A stretch of 35,229 nt of DNA, taken from an archaeon (GTDB lineage: Archaea > Asgardarchaeota > Hermodarchaeia > Hermodarchaeales > Hermodarchaeaceae). Positions 15,259 through 22,426 of the stretch are shown piece after piece. The translations under genes and the position numbers were made by a program. The notes beneath the pieces are model-generated. The model did not search any database and had not been told where the DNA came from. It was given only the letters and a program-made list of their open reading frames with translations. The DNA is taken from positions 1-35,229 of the forward strand of contig JABXGV010000181.1 in the NCBI GenBank assembly GCA_016550485.1, written 5' to 3'. Position 1 is the first letter of the stretch, and the number at the start of each line of letters is the position of its first letter.

Positions 15259-15753
15259 ATGCCAAAGAGAAAAACTGGTGAAAATACCCGTATTGCTGTT
15301 ATCCGGTTACGCAGTAGCATTGGTCTACGCCAAGATGTTAAAGAAACGCTGCTAACACTCAACCTCTCTCGTGTAAATCACGCGGTTGTCATCGACAAGA
15401 GAGCCTCGTACTTGGGGATGCTCCAGAAGGTTAAAGACGCTGTCACTTGGGGTGAACTCGATGCTGCAACGCTTACCCGGCTCCTACAGAAACGCGGTCG
15501 TCTCGAAGGTAATCGGCGGCTCACTGATGATTATATTACGCGGAGAACAAAATACAAGAGTATTGAAGAATTCGCCGCGTCTCTCCTCGCCTTCAAAGCC
15601 GAACTCGCTGATGTTCCCAAACTTAAGAAGGTATTTCGGTTGCATCCTCCGTCGAAGGGCTTTCGGGGAAGCATAAAACTTCCATTTCAGAACTCTGGTG
15701 AGCTAGGGTATCGTGGGTCAGAGATTAATTTACTACTCAAACGAATGACCTAA
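15259..15753 (+). CDS. rpl30: 50S ribosomal protein uL30 (L30p)
   Basis: 164 residues, the long archaeal/eukaryal form. It starts with RIAVIRLRSSIGLRQDVKETLLTLNLSRVNHAVVID, the ferredoxin-like fold that binds 23S rRNA, and ends in HPPSKGFRGSIKLPFQNSGELGYRG. It normally precedes uL15 directly; here an Hsp20 gene lies between. Confidence 0.95.
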   Translation: MPKRKTGENTRIAVIRLRSSIGLRQDVKETLLTLNLSRVNHAVVIDKRASYLGMLQKVKDAVTWGELDAATLTRLLQKRGRLEGNRRLTDDYITRRTKYKSIEEFAASLLAFKAELADVPKLKKVFRLHPPSKGFRGSIKLPFQNSGELGYRGSEINLLLKRMT

Positions 15754-15777
15754 AGTAGGTAGGGTTCTCTGTTAGTT

Positions 15778-16329
15778 ATGGTGAGTGTATTGCCTGAGGA
15801 TGAAAGACGTAGAAAGAAGCTGCCTCCTTTCTGGGAGGATGAACTCTTCCAGAGCCAGTTCGAGGCAGTGAAACGTATGATTGAAGAGCTGATGGAAAAA
15901 CTTGACAGCACCTCATCTCAGGATTTATTCGAGTCAGATGCTGTAGACCTAGAGGGTCTTCTTCGTGAACTCCAAGGGAATCCTATGATTTGGGGCTTCT
16001 CTGTCACTGCCGATCCTGATGGACGTATTCGGCTGAACCCTTTCGGCAATCTCAGCACAGAAGGTTCAGCACCGTCGGTGAAAAACGAGAGGGAACCACT
16101 AATCGAAGTAATGGACCAAAATGGCGTATTCATAATCGTCGCAGAATTACCTGGTGTTCAGAAAGAAGACATTCAGCTGACAATAACTGAAACCCAAGTG
16201 ACAATTCGTGTCGATACACCAAAACGGAAATACTTCAAGGTCATTGACCTCTCAGTTCCCTGTAAACGCGAAGTCGCCCGGTTCACCTATGCAAACGGCA
16301 TCTTGGAGGTTCACTTACAAAAAAGATAG
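15778..16329 (+). CDS. Small heat-shock protein, Hsp20/alpha-crystallin family
   Basis: 183 residues. The alpha-crystallin domain occupies about 105-183: PLIEVMDQNGVFIIVAELPGVQKEDIQL, then VIDLSVPC and the closing ANGILEVHLQKR (GxLxV-type). The N-terminal ~100 residues contain FWEDELFQSQFEAVKRMIEELMEKL, helical, and MIWGFSVTADPDGRIRLNPFG, a segment often seen before the Hsp20 domain in archaea. Such proteins are ATP-independent chaperones that hold unfolding proteins. No IxI tail follows the domain. It lies on the operon strand, 24 bases after rpl30 and 33 before rpl15, so it is very likely co-transcribed with ribosomal proteins. This placement is unusual. Confidence 0.85.
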   Translation: MVSVLPEDERRRKKLPPFWEDELFQSQFEAVKRMIEELMEKLDSTSSQDLFESDAVDLEGLLRELQGNPMIWGFSVTADPDGRIRLNPFGNLSTEGSAPSVKNEREPLIEVMDQNGVFIIVAELPGVQKEDIQLTITETQVTIRVDTPKRKYFKVIDLSVPCKREVARFTYANGILEVHLQKR

Positions 16330-16362
16330 GAACTTGATGAAGAAAGCAGTGAGGTACAAAAA

Positions 16363-16932
16363 ATGGCATTACGAAAACCGAAACGCACACGCAAGCTTCG
16401 AGGCAGTCGCACACACGGCTACGGTCGAATTGGTCAACACCGAAAGGGTGGGCAACGCGGCGGCAAAGGTAAAGCAGGGGGACAGAAACATGATTGGACA
16501 TATACCACAGCCAAAGACTCCAAAAGATATGGCAAGCATGGTTTTCACAGACCTGCACAGATGAGAAGGCAACACCGGACTATCAATGTTGGCGAGATTG
16601 CCACCCATCTAGGCAAGTTCACAGAGGCGGCTCCAGACCCCAAGGGCCCACCAATTCCTATTGATTTGACAGCACATGGCTATGACAAAGTGCTAGGGGG
16701 AGGCGCTGTTCCTTTCCCTCTACAAGTCGTTGCACCGTTTTTCACACGCCGTGCAGCTGACAAAATCAAAGCTGCTGGTGGAAAAATCAAAGGCGAAGTT
16801 ATATCTGGTCCTGAAAAACCCAAGGCGAAGGCTACTACCGCTAAGCCCAAGGCGAAGGCTACTACCGCTAAGCCCAAGGCGAAGGCTACTACCGCTAAGC
16901 CCAAGACCAAAACTAAGAGAAAAAGGTCATAG
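16363..16932 (+). CDS. rpl15: 50S ribosomal protein uL15 (L15p) with repetitive C-terminal tail
   Basis: 189 residues. The family opening TRKLRGSRTHGYGRIGQHRKGGQRGGKGKAGG and the C-terminal domain (VVAPFFTRRAADKIKAAGGKI) are clear to about residue 148. uL15 is a late assembly protein near the peptidyl-transferase region. The last ~40 residues are extra: three copies of a 9-residue unit (PKAKATTAK) and a basic end, KTKTKRKRS. The DNA repeat is exact, so the tail is recent or is being kept uniform. It is the last gene of the operon. Confidence 0.95.
   Translation: MALRKPKRTRKLRGSRTHGYGRIGQHRKGGQRGGKGKAGGQKHDWTYTTAKDSKRYGKHGFHRPAQMRRQHRTINVGEIATHLGKFTEAAPDPKGPPIPIDLTAHGYDKVLGGGAVPFPLQVVAPFFTRRAADKIKAAGGKIKGEVISGPEKPKAKATTAKPKAKATTAKPKAKATTAKPKTKTKRKRS
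16819..16899 (+). repeat. Three exact 27-base tandem repeats inside rpl15
   Basis: Units at 16819-16845, 16846-16872 and 16873-16899 are identical and encode PKAKATTAK each time. In-frame and coding, so not a CRISPR or intergenic repeat. Confidence 0.92.
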
Positions 16933-16943
16933 AAGTAATCCTT

Positions 16944-17028
16944 GAACACGCTCCAGCGGATACTATTGATGAACAGGAATGCACTCAAATGGTGTTTAGT
17001 TCATCAAATCTAAAAGGTTGGCGTGTTC
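16944..17028 (+). other. Nested inverted repeats between rpl15 and secY (structured RNA or terminator candidate)
   Basis: Outer arms GAACACGC (16944-16951) and GCGTGTTC (17021-17028) are exact complements, as are inner arms TTGATGAAC (16966-16974) and GTTCATCAA (16999-17007). The arms nest, so one RNA could fold both stems at once. The element follows the last ribosomal gene and precedes the secY promoter, so it could end or process the operon transcript or be a separate small RNA. No T-run follows it directly. Confidence 0.5.
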
Positions 17029-17050
17029 TTAGCATTCTTTCATGGGCGGT

Positions 17051-17062
17051 AACTTTTAAAGG
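17051..17062 (+). promoter_or_regulatory. Probable secY promoter
   Basis: AACTTTTAAAGG resembles BRE/TATA and lies about 65 bases before the secY GTG. A strong GGAGGTGA ribosome site at about 17110-17117 follows. Confidence 0.5.
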
Positions 17063-17122
17063 AATAGCCTCAATGGGCACTTCAAATTTATGAACTACCA
17101 AGCGATACGGAGGTGACAAGCT

Positions 17123-18664
17123 GTGAGCCGCTTTCTAAACACTCTGCGTCCTTTGATACGAATAATGCCTGAGGTCAAAGCCCCAGACCGCAAAGTTTCA
17201 TTTCGGGAGAAATTCGTCTGGACAGCACTGATACTCCTACTGTACCTCATCATGGCTGAGCTGCCTCTCTACGGCATTGACCCACAACAAGGCTATGACT
17301 ACTTCTATTGGATGCGGATTATTCTCGCCTCTAACCGTGGGTCATTAATGGAGCTTGGTATTGGTCCAATTGTCACCGCAGGCTTAATCATGCAGCTCCT
17401 AGTAGGTTCACAGCTGATTCGCGTAGACATGGGGGATCCATATCAGCGTTCTCTTTATACTGGAGCACAGAAGGTACTCGCCGTCTTTATGACGGCCTTT
17501 CAGGCACTTGCCTATATTTTCGCAGGGGCCTATGGCGCACTAAATCCTGGTCAAACCATTCTGGTATTCATCCAACTCATGTTCGCTGGGCTCGTCGTGA
17601 TATTAATGGACGAAACAATCCAGAAAGGCTGGGGGCTTGGAAGTGGTGTAAGCCTGTTCATCATGGCTAATGTTTGCACCCAAATCATATGGAACATGTT
17701 CTCAATCGGTCCAGCCCAGAATGCTGACCTTTCGTGGGATCTGGTTCCGACAGGAACTGCGGGAGAACCAGATCAGCCTCGGATATGGCTCCATGGCATT
17801 ATCCCTTTCATTCTACAAAACGTTGGGGCTGCTAGTGTCGGTGCGCCTCATGCTGATCCCTTTACTATCTGGTTCCGTCCTGAGAATAGTCGTGCTAGTC
17901 TTTTTGGTGTTATCGTCACATTCGTCGTGTTCATAGTTGTCATATGGATAGAATCATTCAGGGTGAATATACCTCTCCAGTATGCGAAGTATCGCGGGTT
18001 TCGGGGTCAATATCCCATCAAACTTCTCTATGTCTCTAATATCCCTGTGATTTTTACCCAAGCATTATATGCGAATCTCTTATTCATTACCCAAATCTTA
18101 TGGAATAACGATGCATTAGGGCTTGGTGCCGCGGGCACTCATCCCCTTGCGTTTTGGTTCCATCTAATAGCTCAATATACGGCGCCCGCAGATGCTCAAT
18201 ATCTCATTCCACAGCCTATCTGTCTTGTATGGTTCCTAACGCCACCAACAGGACTTGCTGACCTTCTCGACCCGGCTAGCTTCGGGCTTCTCCGTGGTGT
18301 AGGTTATGCATTGATTCTCATGCTTTTGTGTGCAGGCTTCGCTAGACTGTGGATTGACGTCTCGGGCATAGCCCCACGTGATGTTGCTCAACAACTCATC
18401 GGGGCGGGCATGCAGATTCCAGGGTTCCGGCGTTCACCACAAGTCCTTGAGAGGATCTTACAACGGTATATTCCTGTCGTTGCAGTGCTTGGTGGGTTGC
18501 TCATCGGTGCGCTTGCAGCATTCGCCGACTTCTTCGGCGCGTTGTCTACAGGTATCGGTATTCTACTAGCTGTTGGTATAATGAGACAGTACTTCGAAAT
18601 CCTAGCTAAGGAACAATTAAGTCAGATGCACCCAGCAATGCAGGGATTACTTGGTATCGGCTAA
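17123..18664 (+). CDS. secY: Preprotein translocase subunit SecY (Sec61 alpha)
   Basis: 513 residues with about ten membrane helices, the channel subunit of the Sec translocon. Family motifs: the amphipathic N-terminus ending PEVKAPDRKVSFREKFVWT, the plug/TM2 region with LMELGIGPIVTAGLIMQLL, QKGWGLGSGVSLFIMANV, and the cytosolic loop PLQYAKYRGFRGQYPIKLLY with the conserved basic residues that contact SecA or ribosomes. The C-terminal RDVAQQLIGAGMQIPGFRR is also conserved. It is longer than the usual ~430-480 residues because of enlarged loops, mainly about 190-245 and 325-380. Start GTG 17123, with GGAGGTGA upstream. It heads the secY-adkA-DUF106-cmk group. Confidence 0.96.
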   Translation: MSRFLNTLRPLIRIMPEVKAPDRKVSFREKFVWTALILLLYLIMAELPLYGIDPQQGYDYFYWMRIILASNRGSLMELGIGPIVTAGLIMQLLVGSQLIRVDMGDPYQRSLYTGAQKVLAVFMTAFQALAYIFAGAYGALNPGQTILVFIQLMFAGLVVILMDETIQKGWGLGSGVSLFIMANVCTQIIWNMFSIGPAQNADLSWDLVPTGTAGEPDQPRIWLHGIIPFILQNVGAASVGAPHADPFTIWFRPENSRASLFGVIVTFVVFIVVIWIESFRVNIPLQYAKYRGFRGQYPIKLLYVSNIPVIFTQALYANLLFITQILWNNDALGLGAAGTHPLAFWFHLIAQYTAPADAQYLIPQPICLVWFLTPPTGLADLLDPASFGLLRGVGYALILMLLCAGFARLWIDVSGIAPRDVAQQLIGAGMQIPGFRRSPQVLERILQRYIPVVAVLGGLLIGALAAFADFFGALSTGIGILLAVGIMRQYFEILAKEQLSQMHPAMQGLLGIG

Positions 18665-18740
18665 TGCTGACAACTTCCTTTACGAGTCGGTCCCTGGAAG
18701 CGATGAGTTATATCACCATCGAGCAATCATTTCGCGGGCG

Positions 18741-18757
18741 CGAAAAGCTATTAAGGT
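18741..18757 (+). promoter_or_regulatory. Probable adkA promoter
   Basis: CGAAAAGCTATTAAGGT has an A-rich BRE and a TATA-like block about 42 bases before the adkA GTG. A nearly identical arrangement (GAAAAGGCTATTAAG) precedes the mevalonate kinase gene at 27172-27187, which strengthens both calls. Confidence 0.5.
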
Positions 18758-18797
18758 TAGGACAAAGACTTTCGCACATTCGCTGGAGGTATGGCTA

Positions 18798-19382
18798 GTG
18801 AAAACCCTCAAAGTCGTCATAGTTAGTGGGGTTCCTGGAGTCGGTAAGTCGACTGTAATCAATGGAGCGCTCCGAATGGTCAAGGACAAAGCCGATGTGC
18901 AACTGGTGACATATGGGGACATAATGGAGGAAATCGCGACAAAGCGTGGACTTGTAAAGAACCGCGATGAAATGCGAAAATTACCGGCGAAAGTACAACG
19001 AACGGTACAAAAACGGGCAGCAGAACAAATCGCAAAAATGAGTAAGAAACAACTCGTTGTCGTCGACACCCACACCCTCATCTTGACTCCAGAGGGACTC
19101 TTAATCGGGTTACCTAGATGGGTGGTGGAATCCATTCGTCCTTCATCGTTGGTTTTAATTGAAGCGGACCCTCGAAAAATCGCGGGTCGCAGAGCGAAAG
19201 ATAAGACTCGGAGTCGCGACGAACAGGATCCAAAAGGGATTGATACCCACCAGCAAATGTGTCGAGCGGCAGCAGTAGCAGTAGGGACGCTTACCGGTGC
19301 TACAGTAAAAATTATCAGGAACAAAGAAGGTAAAGCAGAAGAAGCAGCAGGAATATTTGCGGAACTGCTTCTGAAGGTGTGA
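18798..19382 (+). CDS. adkA: Archaeal adenylate kinase
   Basis: 194 residues, the length of archaeal AdkA. The N-terminus is VKTLKVVIVSGVPGVGKSTVI, with the P-loop GVPGVGKST at about 11-19; then YGDIMEEIATKRGLV, VVVDTHTLILTPEG with the substrate-site DTH, and IEADPRKIAGRRAKDKTRSRDEQD, the lid region. It converts AMP plus ATP to two ADP. I chose GTG 18798 because GGAGGT lies 7 bases upstream and it matches the family N-terminus; the frame is open a further 49 codons upstream to within the end of secY. secY-adkA adjacency is usual. Confidence 0.93.
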   Translation: MKTLKVVIVSGVPGVGKSTVINGALRMVKDKADVQLVTYGDIMEEIATKRGLVKNRDEMRKLPAKVQRTVQKRAAEQIAKMSKKQLVVVDTHTLILTPEGLLIGLPRWVVESIRPSSLVLIEADPRKIAGRRAKDKTRSRDEQDPKGIDTHQQMCRAAAVAVGTLTGATVKIIRNKEGKAEEAAGIFAELLLKV

Positions 19383-19387
19383 TAGTC

Positions 19388-20005
19388 ATGCAAAATATCT
19401 TGGTCGATATCGCCATTGCTCTCCGCACATTACTGGGGCCCTTCGCATATGTGCCATGGTCTGCAGTAACAGTTCTAGTGGTTAGTATACTTGTTTCGTT
19501 CTTCAGCAACATGGTCAATAAGCGGTTAATTGACTATGATCGTCTTCGGCGGAACCGTGCTGAAGTTAATAAATGGCAGGAGATGAAAAGAGAGGCCTCC
19601 AGAACAACGGATGAAAGAGTGAGGCGCAAGTTACTACTGAAAGTGAAGCGAAGAGAACGCTATATCACGAAACTTCAAGGTGAAATTGGGAAGCAAAGTT
19701 TTATGCCAATGATAGTCACGATTGTCCCTTTGTTACTAGTTTTTGCCATTATGAATGGCATTTTCTATGATGATACAGGAACAGTATTTCCTGGTGCTGC
19801 TGTGCCTGGGGCAGTAATTATTAGTCCTCTAAACTTCAGCCATCTACTAGGTGGGTTTGGGCTGGGGTTTGGTCATCAATACCCTCTTTATGGTATACCT
19901 CTAGGGGCACAAGGACTTCTTTACGTATTCTGGTATTTTATCTGCAGTTTCTTAATGAACATGATTTGGCAGCGGGTTCTTGGTACGTCTATGTCACCAA
20001 CTTGA
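19388..20005 (+). CDS. EMC3/TMCO1-family membrane insertase, DUF106 (archaeal Oxa1/YidC-like)
   Basis: 205 residues. A first membrane segment (WSAVTVLVVSILVSFFSNMVNKRLI) is followed by a charged coiled coil (about 55-105, rich in Arg, Lys and Glu), then two or three hydrophobic segments, one with MPMIVTIVPLLLVFAIMN, and a C-terminal one ending NMIWQRVLGTSMSPT. This is the layout of archaeal DUF106 proteins, which belong to the Oxa1/YidC/EMC3 insertase group and help insert membrane proteins. Position between adkA and cmk near secY is conserved in archaea. ATG 19388 is preferred over the upstream GTG 19379, given GGTG just before it. Confidence 0.9.
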   Translation: MQNILVDIAIALRTLLGPFAYVPWSAVTVLVVSILVSFFSNMVNKRLIDYDRLRRNRAEVNKWQEMKREASRTTDERVRRKLLLKVKRRERYITKLQGEIGKQSFMPMIVTIVPLLLVFAIMNGIFYDDTGTVFPGAAVPGAVIISPLNFSHLLGGFGLGFGHQYPLYGIPLGAQGLLYVFWYFICSFLMNMIWQRVLGTSMSPT

Positions 20006-20032
20006 AACTGGCTATATTAGATTTGTAGGGGT

Positions 20033-20587
20033 GTGTTTACGACTCTCACAATAGCTGTCAGCGGAGAACATGGTGCTGGCAAAACCACTGTGGCTATGGC
20101 ATTGGCTGAAACTTTCAATCTGCGATATGTTTCAGCGGGTATGATTTTCCGGCGGCTGGCAGAGGAACGAAATAAAACCCTAGCTGAGTTTGGTAGAATC
20201 GCTGAGCAAGATCCTGAAATCGACCGCGCTATTGATGACCGGACCAGACATGAAGCTGCACAAGGAAAGGTTGTCCTCGATGCGTATATTTCGGGTTGGG
20301 TTGCGCGAGACTTGGCAGATCTTAAAATCTATCTACACGCCCCCTTTGAATTGCGAGTACGAAGAATAGCAGAGCGGGAGCAGCGACCGTATAGGGATGT
20401 GTTAGAAGAAACTAAGGCTCGGGAAGAGAGTCAGAAACAGCGGTTCCTGAAGTTCTATGGAATAGATGTAGGAGCAATTCGTCTCTTTGATTTAGTACTT
20501 AATACAGCACTCTGGGATGTAACGGGTGTTGTCACAATTTGCGTAGAAGCTGTACACTACCTTTGCAACTCCTCTTCAACAGGCTGA
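20033..20587 (+). CDS. cmk: Cytidylate kinase, archaeal type
   Basis: 184 residues. N-terminal P-loop SGEHGAGKTT, then LRYVSAGMIFRRLAEERN (NMP-binding helix), VVLDAYISGWVARDLADLKIYLHAP and RIAEREQRPY, all as in archaeal Cmk. It phosphorylates CMP/dCMP. The P-loop reads GEHGAGK where the archaeal family commonly has GPPGSGK, still a valid Walker A. GTG 20033 follows a GGGGTG site. The gene completes the secY-adkA-DUF106-cmk set; eL34, which often comes next in archaea, is not present. Confidence 0.9.
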   Translation: MFTTLTIAVSGEHGAGKTTVAMALAETFNLRYVSAGMIFRRLAEERNKTLAEFGRIAEQDPEIDRAIDDRTRHEAAQGKVVLDAYISGWVARDLADLKIYLHAPFELRVRRIAEREQRPYRDVLEETKAREESQKQRFLKFYGIDVGAIRLFDLVLNTALWDVTGVVTICVEAVHYLCNSSSTG

Positions 20588-20666
20588 AGCTTAGAGCTAA
20601 AATTTACTTAGTTTCCTTCTATTCAACAACTTATTTTGTAATATCAGGGTGCTGGGTGACGGAATA

Positions 20667-20676
20667 GATTTATTAA
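20667..20676 (+). promoter_or_regulatory. Probable promoter for the eL14-cbf5 pair
   Basis: GATTTATTAA sits in the 192-base gap after cmk and about 105 bases before the eL14 start, leaving a leader of roughly 80 bases. That leader holds a hairpin TCGTG-GCGA-CACGG (20734-20747) with a GNRA loop, and a CCTCC (20706-20710) able to pair with the eL14 ribosome binding site GGAGG (20767-20771). Confidence 0.4.
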
Positions 20677-20779
20677 TTCGATATTATTGAAAGCCAGTTG
20701 TTTATCCTCCTCGAAGATGACAGGATGATGCTTTCGTGGCGACACGGTTGCAGACGCTCAGGCGGTGGAGGTTGATGGT

Positions 20780-21049
20780 ATGAGTGTTAACATAGTTGGT
20801 AGAATCGTGGTCAAGACGCATGGTCGCGAAAAGGGTAGACGATGTGTTGTAGTTGAACGTATTGATAAGAACTTCGTGCTAGTCACTGGGCCGCAAGAAC
20901 TTACTGGTGTCCGTCGCAGACGAGCTAATGTGGATCATATCACGCCCACTGAACACAAAGTCGAAATCGATTCTGGTGCAGACGATAAAGCTGTGACTAA
21001 GGCGATTACAGCTGCCAAACTTGGAAAGTTCATGAAGGGAGAGAAGTAG
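20780..21049 (+). CDS. rpl14e: 50S ribosomal protein eL14 (L14e)
   Basis: 89 residues. It starts MSVNIVGRIVVKTHGREKGRRCVVVERIDKNFVLVTGP, a KOW-like SH3 fold typical of archaeal eL14, then LTGVRRRRANVDHITPTEHKVEI. ATG 20780 has GGAGGT at 20767-20772, eight bases upstream; the frame extends five codons further to a GTG at 20765. It precedes cbf5, the usual archaeal neighbour. eL14 is missing from many Euryarchaeota, so its presence is a mild lineage hint. Confidence 0.92.
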   Translation: MSVNIVGRIVVKTHGREKGRRCVVVERIDKNFVLVTGPQELTGVRRRRANVDHITPTEHKVEIDSGADDKAVTKAITAAKLGKFMKGEK

Positions 21050-21070
21050 AACTACACCCCATGGGGGGTT

Positions 21071-22084
21071 GTGAGGTTCTTGGCAGTGACAATACGGCGG
21101 CTACCCGCTGATAAGGAAAGAACACTAGTAGTACGGGCTGAGGACGTTACGAGTCCAATCCATGGCATGGCCCCACAAAATCGTACTCTTGAAGATTTGC
21201 TGAAAAGCGGCATTGTCAATGTGGACAAGCCGCCAGGGCCAAGCAGCCACGAAGTAGTGTCGTGGGTGAAGCGAATCCTAGGAGTAGCTAGGGCAGGCCA
21301 TTCAGGCACACTTGACCCGAAAGTGACAGGCTGTTTACCTGTGATGCTAGGAAATGGTACAAAAATCGCCAAAGCTCTACTAACAGCAGGAAAAGAATAT
21401 GTTTGCGTTATGCGTCTGCACAAAGAAGTAGAAGAAGAAAAAATCCGAGCAGCTTGTGCAGAATTTGTCGGACAAATCTATCAGCGTCCTCCACTCCGTT
21501 CTTCAGTAAAACGCAGGCTCCGGATACGCAAGATTTACTATCTGGATGTACTGGAGATAGCTGGAAAAGATGTCTTATTCCGAACAGGCTGTGAAGCAGG
21601 TACTTACATCAGGAAGCTCGTCTATGACTGTGGCGAAGTACTTGGATGCGGTGCCCATATGGCTGAGCTTCGGCGAACTCGCTCAGGTCCCTTCAAAGAG
21701 GACGAAAAACTCGCGACTCTTCATGATTTAATGGATGCGTACCATTTCTGGCGAGAGGATAATGACACGCGGTTGATAAGTAATTTCCTACAGCCAATCG
21801 AAACTGGGGTTCTTCACCTGCCAAAAATTATTATCCGTGACTCAGCGGTGAGCGCACTATGCCATGGAGCAAATTTAGCTGCTGCAGGGGTGCTTCAACT
21901 TCACTCAGATATCAAACGCGGTGACCTTGTTGCAATAATGACGTTAAAAGGCGAACTCGTTGCTACAGGTGTTGCTCAGCAATCCGCTGAAGTGATTACA
22001 GACGCAAAATCAGGGATTGTGGTAGATATTAACAGAGTTATCATGACTCCTGACGTTTATCCAAAGTCCTGGCAGAAATCATAA
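21071..22084 (+). CDS. cbf5: Pseudouridine synthase Cbf5 (H/ACA RNP catalytic subunit, TruB family)
   Basis: 337 residues. The catalytic motif is in GHSGTLDPKVTGCLPV (Asp of TLDP), preceded by GIVNVDKPPGPSSHEVV and followed by QRPPLRSSVKRRLRIRKIYY and GTYIRKLVYDCG, all typical. A PUA domain fills about 245-325 (RDSAVSALCHGANLAAAGV through GELVATGVAQ). Cbf5 acts with H/ACA guide RNAs, Nop10, Gar1 and L7Ae on rRNA, and can modify tRNA U55. Start GTG 21071, after GGGGGGTT. No intron interrupts it, unlike cbf5 of some Crenarchaeota. Confidence 0.96.
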   Translation: MRFLAVTIRRLPADKERTLVVRAEDVTSPIHGMAPQNRTLEDLLKSGIVNVDKPPGPSSHEVVSWVKRILGVARAGHSGTLDPKVTGCLPVMLGNGTKIAKALLTAGKEYVCVMRLHKEVEEEKIRAACAEFVGQIYQRPPLRSSVKRRLRIRKIYYLDVLEIAGKDVLFRTGCEAGTYIRKLVYDCGEVLGCGAHMAELRRTRSGPFKEDEKLATLHDLMDAYHFWREDNDTRLISNFLQPIETGVLHLPKIIIRDSAVSALCHGANLAAAGVLQLHSDIKRGDLVAIMTLKGELVATGVAQQSAEVITDAKSGIVVDINRVIMTPDVYPKSWQKS

Positions 22085-22121
22085 ACATAGAAAGTTTTGA
22101 ATTGATTGAAAAGAAATAAGA

Positions 22122-22230
22122 TGGCGCCGCGGGTGAGATTCGAACTCACGAGACCAATGGTCACTGGCTTTTCGGTCCAGACTTGGAATCAGTTCCAAGC
22201 CAGCGCCCTACCGGGCTAGGCTACCGCGGC
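22122..22230 (-). tRNA. tRNA-Ser (anticodon GGA), intron-containing, CCA encoded
   Basis: On the minus strand the 5' acceptor GCCGCGG (22224-22230) pairs with CCGCGGC (22126-22132), followed by discriminator G and an encoded CCA (22122-22124). A D-arm with GCCT/GGGC stem, an anticodon stem CTGGC/GCCAG (22199-22203 and 22164-22168), a long variable arm GACC-ATT-GGTC and a T-arm GTGAG-TTCGAAT-CTCAC are all present. The long variable arm and anticodon GGA mean serine. The anticodon loop holds 30 bases instead of 7; placing the cut after position 37 gives a 23-base intron (about 22170-22192). TTGGAA in the loop pairs with TTCCAA in the intron, as expected of a bulge-helix-bulge precursor. The exact splice sites are inferred. 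Confidence 0.9.
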
Positions 22231-22255
22231 TGTGTTGTCTTCACTCTTGTCTTTC

Positions 22256-22265
22256 CTTTTTAAGG
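22256..22265 (-). promoter_or_regulatory. TATA box of tRNA-Ser
   Basis: On the minus strand this reads CCTTAAAAAG and lies 26-35 bases before the tRNA 5' end, the expected archaeal TATA distance. Confidence 0.6.
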
Positions 22266-22351
22266 ATTTGCTCATGAATTCGGTCGCAGATTTTCTCGTG
22301 TTGAAGCGTTTCGCTCTTGCTCGTAACTATGGGCGTTAATAAATCAACAAA

Positions 22352-22360
22352 CTTATAAGA
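22352..22360 (+). promoter_or_regulatory. Probable promoter of the uS13 operon
   Basis: CTTATAAGA follows an A-rich AATAAATCAACAAA and precedes the rps13 GTG by about 67 bases, giving a leader of about 40 bases with GAGGTG close to the start. Confidence 0.55.
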
Positions 22361-22426
22361 GGCTCTTGTATCCCCTTCCTGCGGTAGCCTTAGAGCTGAT
22401 GCTATCGTAGTTCAAGAGGTGCTAAA

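Noticed and set aside
16819..16899. Short direct repeats that could suggest a CRISPR array
   Set aside because: The three 27-base units have no spacers and are an in-frame coding tandem in uL15.
18651..18797. N-terminal extension of adenylate kinase from 18651
   Set aside because: It would overlap secY and adds 49 residues unlike AdkA; GTG 18798 has a good ribosome site and the family N-terminus.
20588..20779. eL34, tRNA or box C/D RNA in the gap before eL14
   Set aside because: No reading frame with eL34 motifs, no cloverleaf, and the GATGATG-like sequence does not match box C with a paired box D.
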